Under the pieces are notes generated by a model. It was not told the origin of the DNA and searched no databases. It was given only the letters and a program-made list of their open reading frames with translations. From assembly GCA_018136815.1 (NCBI GenBank), contig CM030943.1, positions 297,375 through 361,374 of the forward strand: a stretch of DNA of 64,000 bases, in the 5' to 3' direction. Numbering within the stretch: the stretch's first letter is position 1; the number at the start of each line of letters is the position of its first letter. Shown in pieces: positions 53,445-63,541 of the stretch. Made by a program: the position numbers and the translations under genes. The stretch is from Isochrysis galbana (Eukaryota; Haptophyta; Isochrysidales; Isochrysidaceae).

Positions 53445-54665
53445 AAAAAATCTTCTTAAAAATTCCCGCTACATGTACTGCGTGAAGCAGCTTGCTAGTG
53501 AACCTCCCTACGGCCCAACCCTAACCCATATCACCTATCAACCCCCTCCCCCTTCCCCAGTTCCCTCTTTAGCGGAGAAGCTGGTTCCGGGGAGGCCGTA
53601 CGCGCTGCTTCGGCCAGGAGTCGGAGAGAAGGAGGCGGGAGGCTGTGGCTTTTCCTGTGCTTCAACTTTGCTCGAGGTGCCCTCCCTTGCGTCCGTGTGA
53701 TCATGCTTTGATCTCCGCCAAGTTTACTACCAGTAAAGTTGTTATCCATCCTAGGCAATCGCAAAGGTCGCCACCACGGGGTGGTGGTCTGATGCTGCCA
53801 TGCCCGTGAAAAGTCTTAAATCTATATACGCCTTGTGCCACCTCCACGTGGAGTAGTATTCCGCGGCGTATATGCGGTCTATTCTAGTGTAAGTCTGATG
53901 ACCGCACCTCGTGTACTGGTCTCTCAGGCCGGGATTGACTAACATCTGAACTTCCGTAAGTCCGCGCGTGGCTATCGCCCTCATTAGGGCTCTGCCTCCC
54001 GAATTCGCGTAAGGGGCCGCCCCCGGGCTAGACTTAGTATCTCTAGTGACGCTTTCCACGCAGTTAAAGTCGCCCGCTCCTCGCCGAGCGGGCCCAGAAG
54101 TCTGGCTCGGGGTCAACTCCCTCGAGTTCTAGAAGAAGTTCGACGATGGCGGCGTACACCGTCGTGTCCTGCATTATGATGTCTCCGGCTTGGTGGAATG
54201 AGAGTTCGAAGGTGGCGTCTGAATCCGTGATGTCCATGGGGGCTGGGGGGCCGCCCTCGGCGGGGGGCCCGAAGGAGAGGAGAGGAGCGGCGGCGCGCTC
54301 CATGTTACTGACTATAAAGTTAGTTCTGCCGCAGGAGAGGGGAGAGAGAGCGCGGAGAAGGGGGTGGGCGGAGCGACACCGAAAATCGGTAAGTCTCGCG
54401 CCTGTGTTTACAAGATAAGCGTCGAGACAGAGTCCGCCGCCAGCCCGGGAGGCGTAGGAGGAAGGGGGGAACGGATCACCGGGGGGGGGGGCGCGGGCCA
54501 TCGGACCATATCTAAGCCCTTTACCCCTATCCCCCTAGTAGTGTACGGGGGGAGCCGCCTGATGGCGGGGGGGGAAGGGCCGGGGAAATGGGGGTGTAGA
54601 AAGTGTCCTGCGTTAAAATAGTGGGTCCATGCGCCGCAAGTGCGGTAAGAATATTATTAAGTTTT
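53445..54665 (-). mobile_element. LINE with endonuclease domain, RT part deleted
   Basis: On the minus strand, in order: D leader (54665-54330), hairpin ACTAACT-TTAT-AGTCAGT (54324-54307), ATG at 54303 opening MERAAAPLLSFGPPAEGGPP, then MDITDSDATFELSFHQAGDI. After a frame change an apurinic-type endonuclease C-terminal half follows: GAGDFNCVES, GLRDQYTRCGHQTYTRIDRI and GMAASDHHPVVATFAIA, holding the catalytic GDFN, the RxDRI block and the SDHHPV motif. The E trailer follows directly (to 53445, ending AAGAAGATTTTTT). Reverse transcriptase is missing, so the copy is internally deleted. Confidence 0.8.
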
Positions 54666-54694
54666 TTAAAACTGTAACAATGGTTTTCATCGCA

Positions 54695-54712
54695 ACCAAG
54701 TATCAACTTAGT
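54695..54712 (+). other. Isolated terminal hairpin
   Basis: ACCAAGT-ATCA-ACTTAGT, the same stem as at 43178 with one loop change, next to the LINE leader end at 54665. Confidence 0.55.
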
Positions 54713-54827
54713 TGTTTCATCATACGACTAATAGGTTGAAAAGCAAACTGCTGATGTCTCCTTCGAGTCGTGCATGCCTAGACTGTTTGATGCATGACGC
54801 GATTGCAATGGCGACAGTCGATGACAT

Positions 54828-57800
54828 CTAGACCGCATCCCTCAATGACCTGAGAAGCCGTTCTCGAAGGCTGGCGAAGTCTTTCTCAAGCTCCGTGATG
54901 TGCATGCGCTTGCGCGGATCCCTCTCGAGAACGCGGCAAATGAAGTTGGCAATATCTCCCTCATGTACAGCTGGGAGCTTTGACCGATTGGATGAGGTGA
55001 GTAGGGCTGAATCCAGAGCTGTAACACGTAGATAGAATCGGAACCAATCGGGTTCCTCGAAGAGATAGTCACCTGTCAGAATCTCGTACAGGAGGCAGCC
55101 ACACGCCCACACATCGCAGGCGCCGGGAACGGCCCATTCACGATCAACGTTGGCTGCTAATGACAACATGCCGGGCTCGGGGTCGATCGCTTGGGCTTTG
55201 CCCCTCGCGGTCCGCAGTCCAGAACGCTGAATGACTTCGAGCATTTCAGGACTTTTGATGAACTCAGTGCCACGATCCCGGGGAGAGCAGCCTTCTTCGT
55301 TCGCATCGTAGATCCGCGCGACACCAAGATCCGCAATCACGAGACGGTGGCCTTGGGCGGCTTTGATATCATTGGCTGCGATGGCCTCGTTGCGTACAGC
55401 GGGATGGGATTCGCCATTGGGATCAAGGAGGAAGTTGTCTGCTTTGATGTCAAAGTGCTCAATCCTCAGTGATCGCAGCTGTCTCACAGCCCGAGTCGCT
55501 TGCGCGTAGAGCGCTAAGATCGGCTCCAGCATAGCATAAACATCGCAAGCCTTGGGGTTGGTCGCCGCGAATTGATCGACCGCGAGTCCACGGCGCCAAG
55601 AGCGTAAGGTATAGGCGTAGCGTGGCATGACTAGATAAATCCCAGACGAATCCGAACCGTAGCCGATCAACTCTACTGCCACACCCGTGTGCTGCAAGCG
55701 CTGAAGGGAGAGCACCTCGACAAATATCTCCGGGAGTGTTGACCGAGCAAAGCGTGACGTGGCCTTTGGCAGCAATTTGACCACAAGGGGGCGATCCCTG
55801 CTGAGTGGCACGTCTAAAGATGTGCGATGCTCCCCATCGCGCGGCTCGTATGCACATACCGCGCCGAAAGCTCCTCGAGCGATAATGGACCCGACTTTGT
55901 AAGTGGCACGCCCGGGTACGGGTGACGAAATTAGTCGAAGAAGGACGCCATACGCCTCCCCATTTTTTGATGCGATCGATATGAGATCGGGAAGAAGCGG
56001 AGCATTCATGGGATGGTTGATGTGCGCGTCAAAGACAAGATGGCCCGATTGGGAGATTTCCGTCTCGCCCGCTCTCTCAATCACCCCTTGATACCGGCTG
56101 GCTTCTGCAAGGCCGGCATCGAGAGAAAGACCGTTCGGGGCGACGAACAAATAAGTAAGCAAGAGCAACACCGAGCGATGGACGCACGAGCATGCGTACA
56201 AGATTCGTCTGGTGCGTTCAGCGGTATACTGAGGTAATGTCAGTTCTTGGCCTAGTAAGGAACTGACTGACTCATCTGAGCTAGCATATATAATGGGCGC
56301 GACAGCATCGACCCGGCCTGAGGCCAGGAAAGGAGACAATGGTTTCAAGGCAAACTCCTGGTTTGCGTAGGCAGCGCCTACCCGAGCAAGTGGAGTCGTC
56401 GATGCAGGCAAGGGCGGAGCCCCTTGCTGAGAATTGCCCACAGCGGCATTATGGGTGACCGGGCGCCCTTTTGCGGAGGCAGGATGGGCCTTGTCAAGCG
56501 TGCCGCCAGGCTCAAGGACGTCGATGCTGCTACTCGCTTGCAACGAGCAGCCGGTAGACGATGCATCGGATGAGGCCGTTGTACGATGTGTGGCTATACC
56601 AGATATCTGCAGCTTTGGCACCGGGGAGCGAGCTAAAGCGGTGCCGTGGCCGCTCAGCGGCCGTTTCGGAGTGAGTGCGCATTTCTCGGTGAAGAGAGCA
56701 GGCACTGCAGTTCGTGCGAGTGGAGGGCCACTAGCAGATAGGCCCGAGAGGCGCGGAATGACAACACCCAATGGCGGGCACGAATGACGCGAAGGTGAGT
56801 GAGAGTCGATGTCCGAATTAGAGGATACCTCCGAATCCTCCCCATCGCTGCATATATTCACTGCCCTTTCGGCTGAAACCGAGCTTCCTGTGGCACGACG
56901 TTCACTGGATAGTGTCGAATCAACATTGACCGGTTCATCCACCGAATAAGGAGGCCGGGTCGATGAGAGCTGCGCTCTTGGGAGTTGCTGCTCCAAGGAT
57001 ATCTCGATGATCAGGGCCCGAGCTACTCCGAGAGCAGAGAGGCGGGCCATGACCTCAGGGATGCGAAGCAAGGTGATGGCACCAAGGGCATCAAAAAATC
57101 GTGCTGCCACTTCGGCACGCATCACAATGCCGACTGACAACGACGCCTCCTCCAAGTGGCAGCATTGCGGATCGCCCTCGCCTGAATGGAACGAGGAATC
57201 CCTCGCCGGAGCGCCAACGCCCATATCGGGCGAGGTGTCACCTCCGGACTCCACACCGAGAGGTGCCCCGTCAGAGTGCCGAGGAGCCAGACGCGACCGC
57301 AACGCGGCCTCGCTTGCCGAGTAGTGATGAACGCCGCATTGCCACAATGCTTCCGCTAGATCGCTCATGCTTTTGTTGCTCCAATCGCTCGGAAGAGTTG
57401 GCGTGTTTGTCATATCCAAAGTCGGCGCCTTTGTGGTGAGTGCAGCCATAGCGAGTGCCACGAATTGCAACAACTTGGCCTCGCCTCGCCCGCACGAGGT
57501 GTCCAATCTTGGAAAGGCATTGCCATCGCCCAAATGCTCGGCGCGCTCCTTTGGAGCGCGATAGGCCAGATCCGTCTTGCCGTTCGCCTTCGCAACAAAG
57601 AACGAAAGTAGATACCTTTTAGCAGGACCCCAAAGTTGAGCGACGGCCAATGCGGGCCGAGGTAATGATGAAGCGGCTGATGACGCGTGGGCAAGGTCGC
57701 ACAAGTGCTGTGATATCACAGCTCGGCTGTCACGGATGAGCCGAGCGACCGCCTCTTCAGAACCAAAATGTGTGCAGGCCTCGTCAAAGAAGTTCGGCGT

Positions 57801-60656
57801 CATAGAGAAAGAGACGCCCGCCGCCTCATGAACAAATCTCATAGCAGGCTCACGAGTGAAGAGTGAGAGCCAGCGCCCATAGAGCTCTTCAGACGATTGG
57901 CCAATAGAGAAGAGGGCATGAGCCAGGTGAAGGGTCGCGCTGGTGAGTTGCATAGATTCGCAAGCCGAATTCGTTTGCATCGGCGAGGCTGCAGCGACCG
58001 CAACGGAGCCAAAAAGCCGTTGACATAGAGTGCTTAATGGGGCAACCACAAGCTTGTGGATGTGCACATGTGAGTCTAGTTCACCATCTCGGAGGAGGTA
58101 ATCTGCAAGGAGACGCACCGCGGAGATGGTCCCAGAAGAAATCGGGTCGATCGGTGACGACGAAGCACGAAGCCCACCCGACAAAATTCTCGCAGCAAGG
58201 TAGCGCAGGAATGCAGAGGACCCATCGGGCTCTCGGGTAGCATCTCGGAACGCATCTCTGGCCGCCAACGACAAGGTGCTTGTCGCACGTGCGTAGACGA
58301 GACTCGTTTGAGCACCAGGATGATCTACGATGCCGTCTCCATACAGACCGTGTCCTTCGTGATTGACCACGAAGTTATCTACCATTCGTACGGGTTGAGG
58401 CAACCATCGCCGTGTAGCCATGATGACGGCGAACACGGCCCGACGCCAACAGGGGGATCCACGTGCGTTGCGCGGCCACTGCATCTGCGCGGCGAGAAGC
58501 AAATCAAGGAATGCCGGCAACGCTCGCGCAAGAGCCGGTATGCCAGTACTCTCGTGTGCCATCGCGGCCAGAATTTGAGTTGCTACCAACCGTCGAACGC
58601 TCCACAAGCACATGGGGCTGCCCGTGTCACTCGAGAATTCTTTGAGTGCGACATGTGCTTCGCTCGGGCTCGTTGCTATCTCAATAAGGAAGTCAAAGCC
58701 TTTGGAGGCAGCGAGGGCTTCCCTGAATCGTGGGAGGGAAGACCACTGGAGAATCGCCCACAGCAGTTGTAAGGACGTCGTGCCAGCTCTTAGAAGTTGT
58801 GCGCAGGCTCTCGCGAGAGCGCCGATTCCGAACTCGTCACCCATGATCACATCGAGGATGAGAGATTCAGGGAGCCACCACAAATCAGAAAAAGAGGCGG
58901 TGCCCCGAGCACTGGCGAGACTCTGAGCATCCTCATTGTTGGCCGGCCCAGGAGCCGAGGCACACTCATTGTGCAGCACGGGCTGACCACGAGCCGTGTG
59001 GGCATCCTGCGTGCACACAGCACAGCAAGCGCAAAAGCCGTCACTCGCGCTCTCAGCTTGGACCTCAGAAATGTGAATGCTCTTAGCCGCGGCTGCCGCC
59101 GCCACCGACGCCCTAATTCCAGGATTGACATGCGTTTTGGACCCGAGGGAAGACCGCCTCACCGCAATATCAACTGCTGCCATGGCAGCATTTCGAGCCA
59201 TATCTCGTCTGCGCATCCATGCGCACTGCCAATATGAAGCGTGCGACGATGAGCAATCATGTATGCAGTGGAATGCACAAGAGGCTTCATGGTGGTCAGG
59301 CCAAGCCCCAACGTCCGACTCCAAAGCCTCCCCCCCCTCGACATCCTCTGTTCCTGCCGCGACAAGCAAGGTCGGCCTGGTGGTTGAGGCTTCTCGCATG
59401 TAATGTTTTGACACTATTCCATCCTCGAGAGCTTGCAAAGACGTGCCTTCACGAGGCATCTTGCCCTTTAGTGACGACGGCGCTGCAACAGCAATGGCTG
59501 ATGGAGCTAGAGCAACCACCTCAAGCAGCGCAACGATCAATCCCGCATCTCTCCACCGCGCTCGCTCGTCTGGTGGAGCCGCCCGAATGTCTAGCCAAAG
59601 ATGCCACAATTGATGTCGTAGTGCTCTTACATACTTGGCATGGCCCAACCTGTGAACGGTACCATGGTATGCTGCCGAGCTTGATTTCTCGGCGCCAACC
59701 ACACTCGTGGACGCACGACGGGAAGTGAGCCCTTCGACCGGAGTCCCCGCAACGGGACGCCCCAAAACGAGGATGCTGGTCAGTGATCCAACCCGTTCGA
59801 CATGCGAATAGGAAGTGAATGGTGATGTTCTAGCCGACACTGGCGCCATTCTCGGTGCAGCCCCAGTGCTTTTGCGTGATGACGAGGGCGAGCCCGCGAC
59901 CATTGCAGGAGGCGCGCAGGCTGCAACCGCGTGCGGAAGAATCTTGTTGCTCCGCCTTTTGTTGAGCATGCCCGATGCGATGCGCGTCATTCTTGCAGAC
60001 CGCAACGTAAGTTGCTCTCGCACTGCACTCGGTGTTGCTACAGGGGAAGCTAGACCCGAGTCCACCATACTGGCGCCATCGCAGGATTCGCACGACCAAT
60101 CGGTGAAACCCATGTATCTTGATGTGTCTACACACATGTTATGGCTTTGCAGCTGCCCACCATCTGCCTGCGGTCTATTTGGGCACAGCTGGAGGACGTC
60201 GAACAGCCGAACTTGGTGGCAGCGCAAAGCAGACCCGCGGGCTATGTCAAGAGGGGTGGTGATTGGCGTGATCCAGAAGCAGCAGCGCCTCAAGTCAACG
60301 TCGATGCTGCATGATTCACCTCCTGGCCTGAAGAGCCTGAAGCGCAGGCCTTCGACGAGGACAAGGACATATGGGCGGAGCCACAACAGCTCCTTAAGAA
60401 CTGCATCTGTGAGTGCTGCAGCGGGCAGGTCGAGGAAGCACGGGTCGCGTACGAGCTCGAGGATCAAGTTCTGGACGAATGGCATGAAGTCGCGCAGTCT
60501 GCGAGGCAATCTCCTGCCGCTTGCCACTTGCAAGCAGCTGGAGGAAGAGGCAAGCGCCACATGCACAACGTGCGTCTGTCGCAGCCGGACTGAGATCATG
60601 TGGCCACCAGTGGCGGGACCCACGAGCCACGAGCCCGGCTCGACCGCGGGCTCCAT
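54828..60656 (-). CDS. Giant protein kinase, 1942 residues, single exon
   Basis: ATG at 60656; the frame is open for 5.8 kb. The kinase domain is at the C-terminus (about residues 1585-1930): glycine loop GSIIARGAFGAV, lysine in LVVKLLP near 1624, a catalytic loop HFDIKADNFLLDP near 1734 (HFD in place of HRD), IADLGVARIYD (DLG in place of DFG) near 1777, GTEFIKSPEM as activation segment end, and DVWACGCLLYEILTGDYLF. Aspartate, lysine and asparagine of the loop are kept, so catalysis is likely. The first 1550 residues are alanine- and serine-rich with helical stretches and no domain I recognise. A large upstream scaffold with a C-terminal kinase is typical of protist-specific kinases. The substrate is unknown. 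Confidence 0.85.
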   Translation of the reverse strand: MEPAVEPGSWLVGPATGGHMISVRLRQTHVVHVALASSSSCLQVASGRRLPRRLRDFMPFVQNLILELVRDPCFLDLPAAALTDAVLKELLWLRPYVLVLVEGLRFRLFRPGGESCSIDVDLRRCCFWITPITTPLDIARGSALRCHQVRLFDVLQLCPNRPQADGGQLQSHNMCVDTSRYMGFTDWSCESCDGASMVDSGLASPVATPSAVREQLTLRSARMTRIASGMLNKRRSNKILPHAVAACAPPAMVAGSPSSSRKSTGAAPRMAPVSARTSPFTSYSHVERVGSLTSILVLGRPVAGTPVEGLTSRRASTSVVGAEKSSSAAYHGTVHRLGHAKYVRALRHQLWHLWLDIRAAPPDERARWRDAGLIVALLEVVALAPSAIAVAAPSSLKGKMPREGTSLQALEDGIVSKHYMREASTTRPTLLVAAGTEDVEGGEALESDVGAWPDHHEASCAFHCIHDCSSSHASYWQCAWMRRRDMARNAAMAAVDIAVRRSSLGSKTHVNPGIRASVAAAAAAKSIHISEVQAESASDGFCACCAVCTQDAHTARGQPVLHNECASAPGPANNEDAQSLASARGTASFSDLWWLPESLILDVIMGDEFGIGALARACAQLLRAGTTSLQLLWAILQWSSLPRFREALAASKGFDFLIEIATSPSEAHVALKEFSSDTGSPMCLWSVRRLVATQILAAMAHESTGIPALARALPAFLDLLLAAQMQWPRNARGSPCWRRAVFAVIMATRRWLPQPVRMVDNFVVNHEGHGLYGDGIVDHPGAQTSLVYARATSTLSLAARDAFRDATREPDGSSAFLRYLAARILSGGLRASSSPIDPISSGTISAVRLLADYLLRDGELDSHVHIHKLVVAPLSTLCQRLFGSVAVAAASPMQTNSACESMQLTSATLHLAHALFSIGQSSEELYGRWLSLFTREPAMRFVHEAAGVSFSMTPNFFDEACTHFGSEEAVARLIRDSRAVISQHLCDLAHASSAASSLPRPALAVAQLWGPAKRYLLSFFVAKANGKTDLAYRAPKERAEHLGDGNAFPRLDTSCGRGEAKLLQFVALAMAALTTKAPTLDMTNTPTLPSDWSNKSMSDLAEALWQCGVHHYSASEAALRSRLAPRHSDGAPLGVESGGDTSPDMGVGAPARDSSFHSGEGDPQCCHLEEASLSVGIVMRAEVAARFFDALGAITLLRIPEVMARLSALGVARALIIEISLEQQLPRAQLSSTRPPYSVDEPVNVDSTLSSERRATGSSVSAERAVNICSDGEDSEVSSNSDIDSHSPSRHSCPPLGVVIPRLSGLSASGPPLARTAVPALFTEKCALTPKRPLSGHGTALARSPVPKLQISGIATHRTTASSDASSTGCSLQASSSIDVLEPGGTLDKAHPASAKGRPVTHNAAVGNSQQGAPPLPASTTPLARVGAAYANQEFALKPLSPFLASGRVDAVAPIIYASSDESVSSLLGQELTLPQYTAERTRRILYACSCVHRSVLLLLTYLFVAPNGLSLDAGLAEASRYQGVIERAGETEISQSGHLVFDAHINHPMNAPLLPDLISIASKNGEAYGVLLRLISSPVPGRATYKVGSIIARGAFGAVCAYEPRDGEHRTSLDVPLSRDRPLVVKLLPKATSRFARSTLPEIFVEVLSLQRLQHTGVAVELIGYGSDSSGIYLVMPRYAYTLRSWRRGLAVDQFAATNPKACDVYAMLEPILALYAQATRAVRQLRSLRIEHFDIKADNFLLDPNGESHPAVRNEAIAANDIKAAQGHRLVIADLGVARIYDANEEGCSPRDRGTEFIKSPEMLEVIQRSGLRTARGKAQAIDPEPGMLSLAANVDREWAVPGACDVWACGCLLYEILTGDYLFEEPDWFRFYLRVTALDSALLTSSNRSKLPAVHEGDIANFICRVLERDPRKRMHITELEKDFASLRERLLRSLRDAV

Positions 60657-61082
60657 ATTACTTTTCCTCTGGCCCCGATCTACCTCGCCTCCTCACGATT
60701 GGAGCGAGCGGGAGAGAGAGAGAGGTTTCGAGATGGGAGGGCAGAGGGCCGTCGGCGCGCGTTGGTGGAGGCAAGAACAGCGGTCGGTTTCACAGTAACC
60801 GCTGTTCACACAACTAGCGATCGCTGCTCTCTCGCCTCTTGATGGACACACACGTGCAGACCGGCCCACACACATCCACAATCCAGCACAGACACCCATC
60901 TAAGTTGAGATTGATCTCATCAGCAAAGATTGGATCAATTGATTCAATCATTCTGTAAATGCTTAGCGAGATGTGAATCTTCTTCGACGTTTGGTTCGTA
61001 AGCGTCGTACCCGTACTCCGCTTAGGAGGGCGTATCATGGATACATCCATGATATGTGCATCATAGATGGATATCTATCATG
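60657..61082. other. Upstream region of the kinase gene
   Basis: No gene. Repeated CATGGATACATCCAT words lie near 61037-61092. Confidence 0.4.
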
Positions 61083-61150
61083 GATACATCCATCTCATGC
61101 ATCGTGGATGCTCATTCTAACCTCTGTATATTTATACTGAGGTCTCTGCT
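61083..61150. repeat. Shared TATA-like block, inverted copy
   Basis: Reverse complement of 20476-20545: ACATCCATCTCATGCATCG, then GGATGCTCATTCTAACCTCT and TATACTGAGGTCTCTGC. Confidence 0.65.
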
Positions 61151-61214
61151 TCTCACTTCTCCCTGGCGGCCGTTTCGAGTCCGCGCGGGGCGCGAGGCAT
61201 TCTTGCGGCACAGA

Positions 61215-61378
61215 TCTTGGTAGTGCACCAGAGTCGGACCCCGGAAACCGAAGACAAAGGAATGAAGGGGGGGAAGGGAGGAGGTGGAGAGAGGGGATGT
61301 AAGGGCGGTGTCGTGTCAGTGACAGGGTAACCTAGGACTAGTAGGCGTGTAGCCCGGAATCTTCAGATGTTTTTTTTC
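61215..61378 (+). mobile_element. LINE 3' end
   Basis: GTAGTGCACCAGAGTCGGAC, CCCGGAAACCGAAGACAAAGG, AATGAAGGGGGG, TAGTAGGCGTGTAGCCCGG, AATCTTCAGATG and a T run; the same order as at 43425-43605. Confidence 0.7.
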
Positions 61379-62179
61379 TTGCGGCACAGAAATTTCCCCG
61401 CGCGCTCTTACTTTGTTGCTATTAGTTTCGCGTGCGTTTGTGTGAATGTGCGTGCGCATGAATGTAGTAAGAATCTTATCCGGCGATATACGATTGGCGA
61501 TGCGATCGGCGATGGCGCTCTGCCTCGCCCTCGCCCAAGCCACGGTGTGGTTGCCTCATGGCTCATGGGCACCACCGCGATACTAATGTCACTTATCACT
61601 TATGTTTCCGAGACGGGGCCAAACCACGAGTCATGAGCCAAAAAAGAGCCCAGAGTCAAGGTCAAGAGCCAAGAGCAAGACGCAAGCAAGACGCAAGACG
61701 AAAGAGCCCAAATTCGAACCGCGAACCGCGACCTGCGACCGGGCGTGCTGTATGCGAGTGCTGCGAGCCCGTTTTCGACGATCGGGTCGGTTGGGTGCCC
61801 GCGCAAAGCACCAAAGCTGCGTATGCCGGGGTGCCGGGCAGCCAGCGCGCCAATCGCGTCCGCCGCGCCTCGCCACCACGTCGGAAATAACACCTTGACT
61901 ACTAGCTAGATACTAGAACTAGAAAACTTAAAAATGGAGCGATAGTCTTGAATAGGTTAGACTTGGAGTTCTACGGAGTACATACTCTTACTCTAGAGAG
62001 GGCCAGGCGGGCGGAGACGTACGGGACCGAGGCGGCCGCGAGCCAAGTGTGAGGACTGCAGGCTGAGCGTGAGAGCGAGAAGGAGGGGGGCAGGGAACGC
62101 GAGAGTGGGAGTCAACGAGAGAGGGATAGGGAAGATCGAGCTCCTGCCCGGTTCTCTCGGTGTGCGTGTGCTCGCGTGA
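61379..62179. other. Spacer upstream of the UBA-domain gene
   Basis: CAAGAGCCAAGAGC-type microrepeats at 61640-61710. No firm gene. Confidence 0.4.
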
Positions 62180-63541
62180 ATGGCCGAGCCCACTGAGCAG
62201 CAGCCGTTGGAGGGTGGTGGCGAGGCAGTCGAACAACTGACTGGCCTCACTGCCACCTCGAGGGAGGATGCAGAACACGCGCTCCTTGCCGCGCGAGGTA
62301 ATCTCGATCTGGCAGTCCAATTTCTGCTCGAGGGAATGCCAGCGCAGATTGGCCACATCGTTGCACCCGAGTCCCGACGGGTCGCAGCTGGCCCGGGGCA
62401 TCTGACCCTTGCTCCACCACAACTCCCCACACCGCACCGGCTGATCGCCAAGGCAAGAGCGCTCCCGGGTGGCTATGAGGCTCTGAACGCGCTCCTCGAT
62501 GCGGCACGGAGTGGCCAGCTCGTCAAGGCGCGGCCTACCCTTGAAGGCGTTGAGTATCCGCTGCTCGACGAGCTCGCGCCTTCGCATCTGCCACTCTTAC
62601 GGCTCATCTGCGAGCAGCCGCAATCCTTCGCACTGCTCCTCTCCGAGGACTGGCGTTCTCAGGCGCGAAAGCAAGCACAGCAGGTGCTCGCTGCCAGGCA
62701 AGATACCGTCAAAATTGTGCGCGCGCGCGTCTCTCGATCCCATGCTGCAGTGACAGCAGCCACAATCGAGGCGGCTGTCGCGGGATTCGGAGAAGGTGCT
62801 GAGGTGGCTCGGCATGACGCTGCTCGAGCGGTCGCTGGGCATCGTCGCTTGCAGGCATCGCTAGAACGCGCGGAGGCAGCAGCAGAGCGTGCTGCAGCAG
62901 AGCTCAAGGTTGCGGTGGAAGCTGAGACCTTGCACTTACGCGAGGCGCTAACTGAAGGTGCAATTCGAGCACTGTGTGATGGACATGTTGCACAGCATGC
63001 ACGAACGAATGATTGCTGCGTGCAGCTCGTGCAATTAGGCGATCCTGGGCGCCTGTGTGCGTCGGATGGGATGGAGGCCATCTACGTCAAGCTCGAGCCG
63101 GATGCGGGAGAGGGGTGGAAGGAAGACGACCCGATCAACAATGCTGTCGTGCGAGTGCAACGATGGGGATTTGTGGAGAAAGACAGTGAGGTGGTCCTGG
63201 TGATTGCCAAGATGCTTTTGGTCCAGTGCCCCGTCGAAACATTGGGCTGTCCTCAAGTTATTGATACTTGTCATTTGATGAGCAGCAGGCCACCCGCGGG
63301 GATGCCGCACACTGACGGAAGTCCCATCCCCATGGCAATCGAGGCCTCCTCCACCTCCGACAACGTCTCGAATACAATCGCTTCATATGGCGAACATGTT
63401 CATGGTGCAAGCGCGAAAGCCAGGTGTGAACAACGCGTCCGCGTAATCTTTGCCGAACTCACGTCCGCTGGATATTCGCCAAACGACGCCGCTAGGGAGG
63501 CACTACGTCGCGCAAAGGAGGAATTGAGTGGAGGTACATGA
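62180..63541 (+). CDS. UBA-domain protein, 453 residues
   Basis: ATG at 62180. Residues about 15-52 (EAVEQLTGLTATSREDAEHA, LLAARGNLDLAVQFLLEGMP) form a ubiquitin-associated domain like those of RAD23-type proteins. Residues about 125-155 (LPLLRLICEQPQSFALLLSE) resemble the XPC-binding/STI1 helices that follow the first UBA of RAD23, but no ubiquitin-like domain precedes. A long alanine- and glutamate-rich helix, probably coiled coil, spans about 195-255. The C-terminus (QRVRVIFAELTSAGYSPNDA, AREALRRAKEEL) is a second short helical domain. A role in delivering ubiquitinated proteins is inferred. The last codons overlap a donor-like GTACATGAG, so a further exon is possible. Confidence 0.7.
   Translation: MAEPTEQQPLEGGGEAVEQLTGLTATSREDAEHALLAARGNLDLAVQFLLEGMPAQIGHIVAPESRRVAAGPGHLTLAPPQLPTPHRLIAKARALPGGYEALNALLDAARSGQLVKARPTLEGVEYPLLDELAPSHLPLLRLICEQPQSFALLLSEDWRSQARKQAQQVLAARQDTVKIVRARVSRSHAAVTAATIEAAVAGFGEGAEVARHDAARAVAGHRRLQASLERAEAAAERAAAELKVAVEAETLHLREALTEGAIRALCDGHVAQHARTNDCCVQLVQLGDPGRLCASDGMEAIYVKLEPDAGEGWKEDDPINNAVVRVQRWGFVEKDSEVVLVIAKMLLVQCPVETLGCPQVIDTCHLMSSRPPAGMPHTDGSPIPMAIEASSTSDNVSNTIASYGEHVHGASAKARCEQRVRVIFAELTSAGYSPNDAAREALRRAKEELSGGT

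Noticed and set aside
55191-60798. Plus-strand frames opposite the kinase gene, up to 327 codons
   Set aside because: Shadows of the conserved minus-strand coding sequence.
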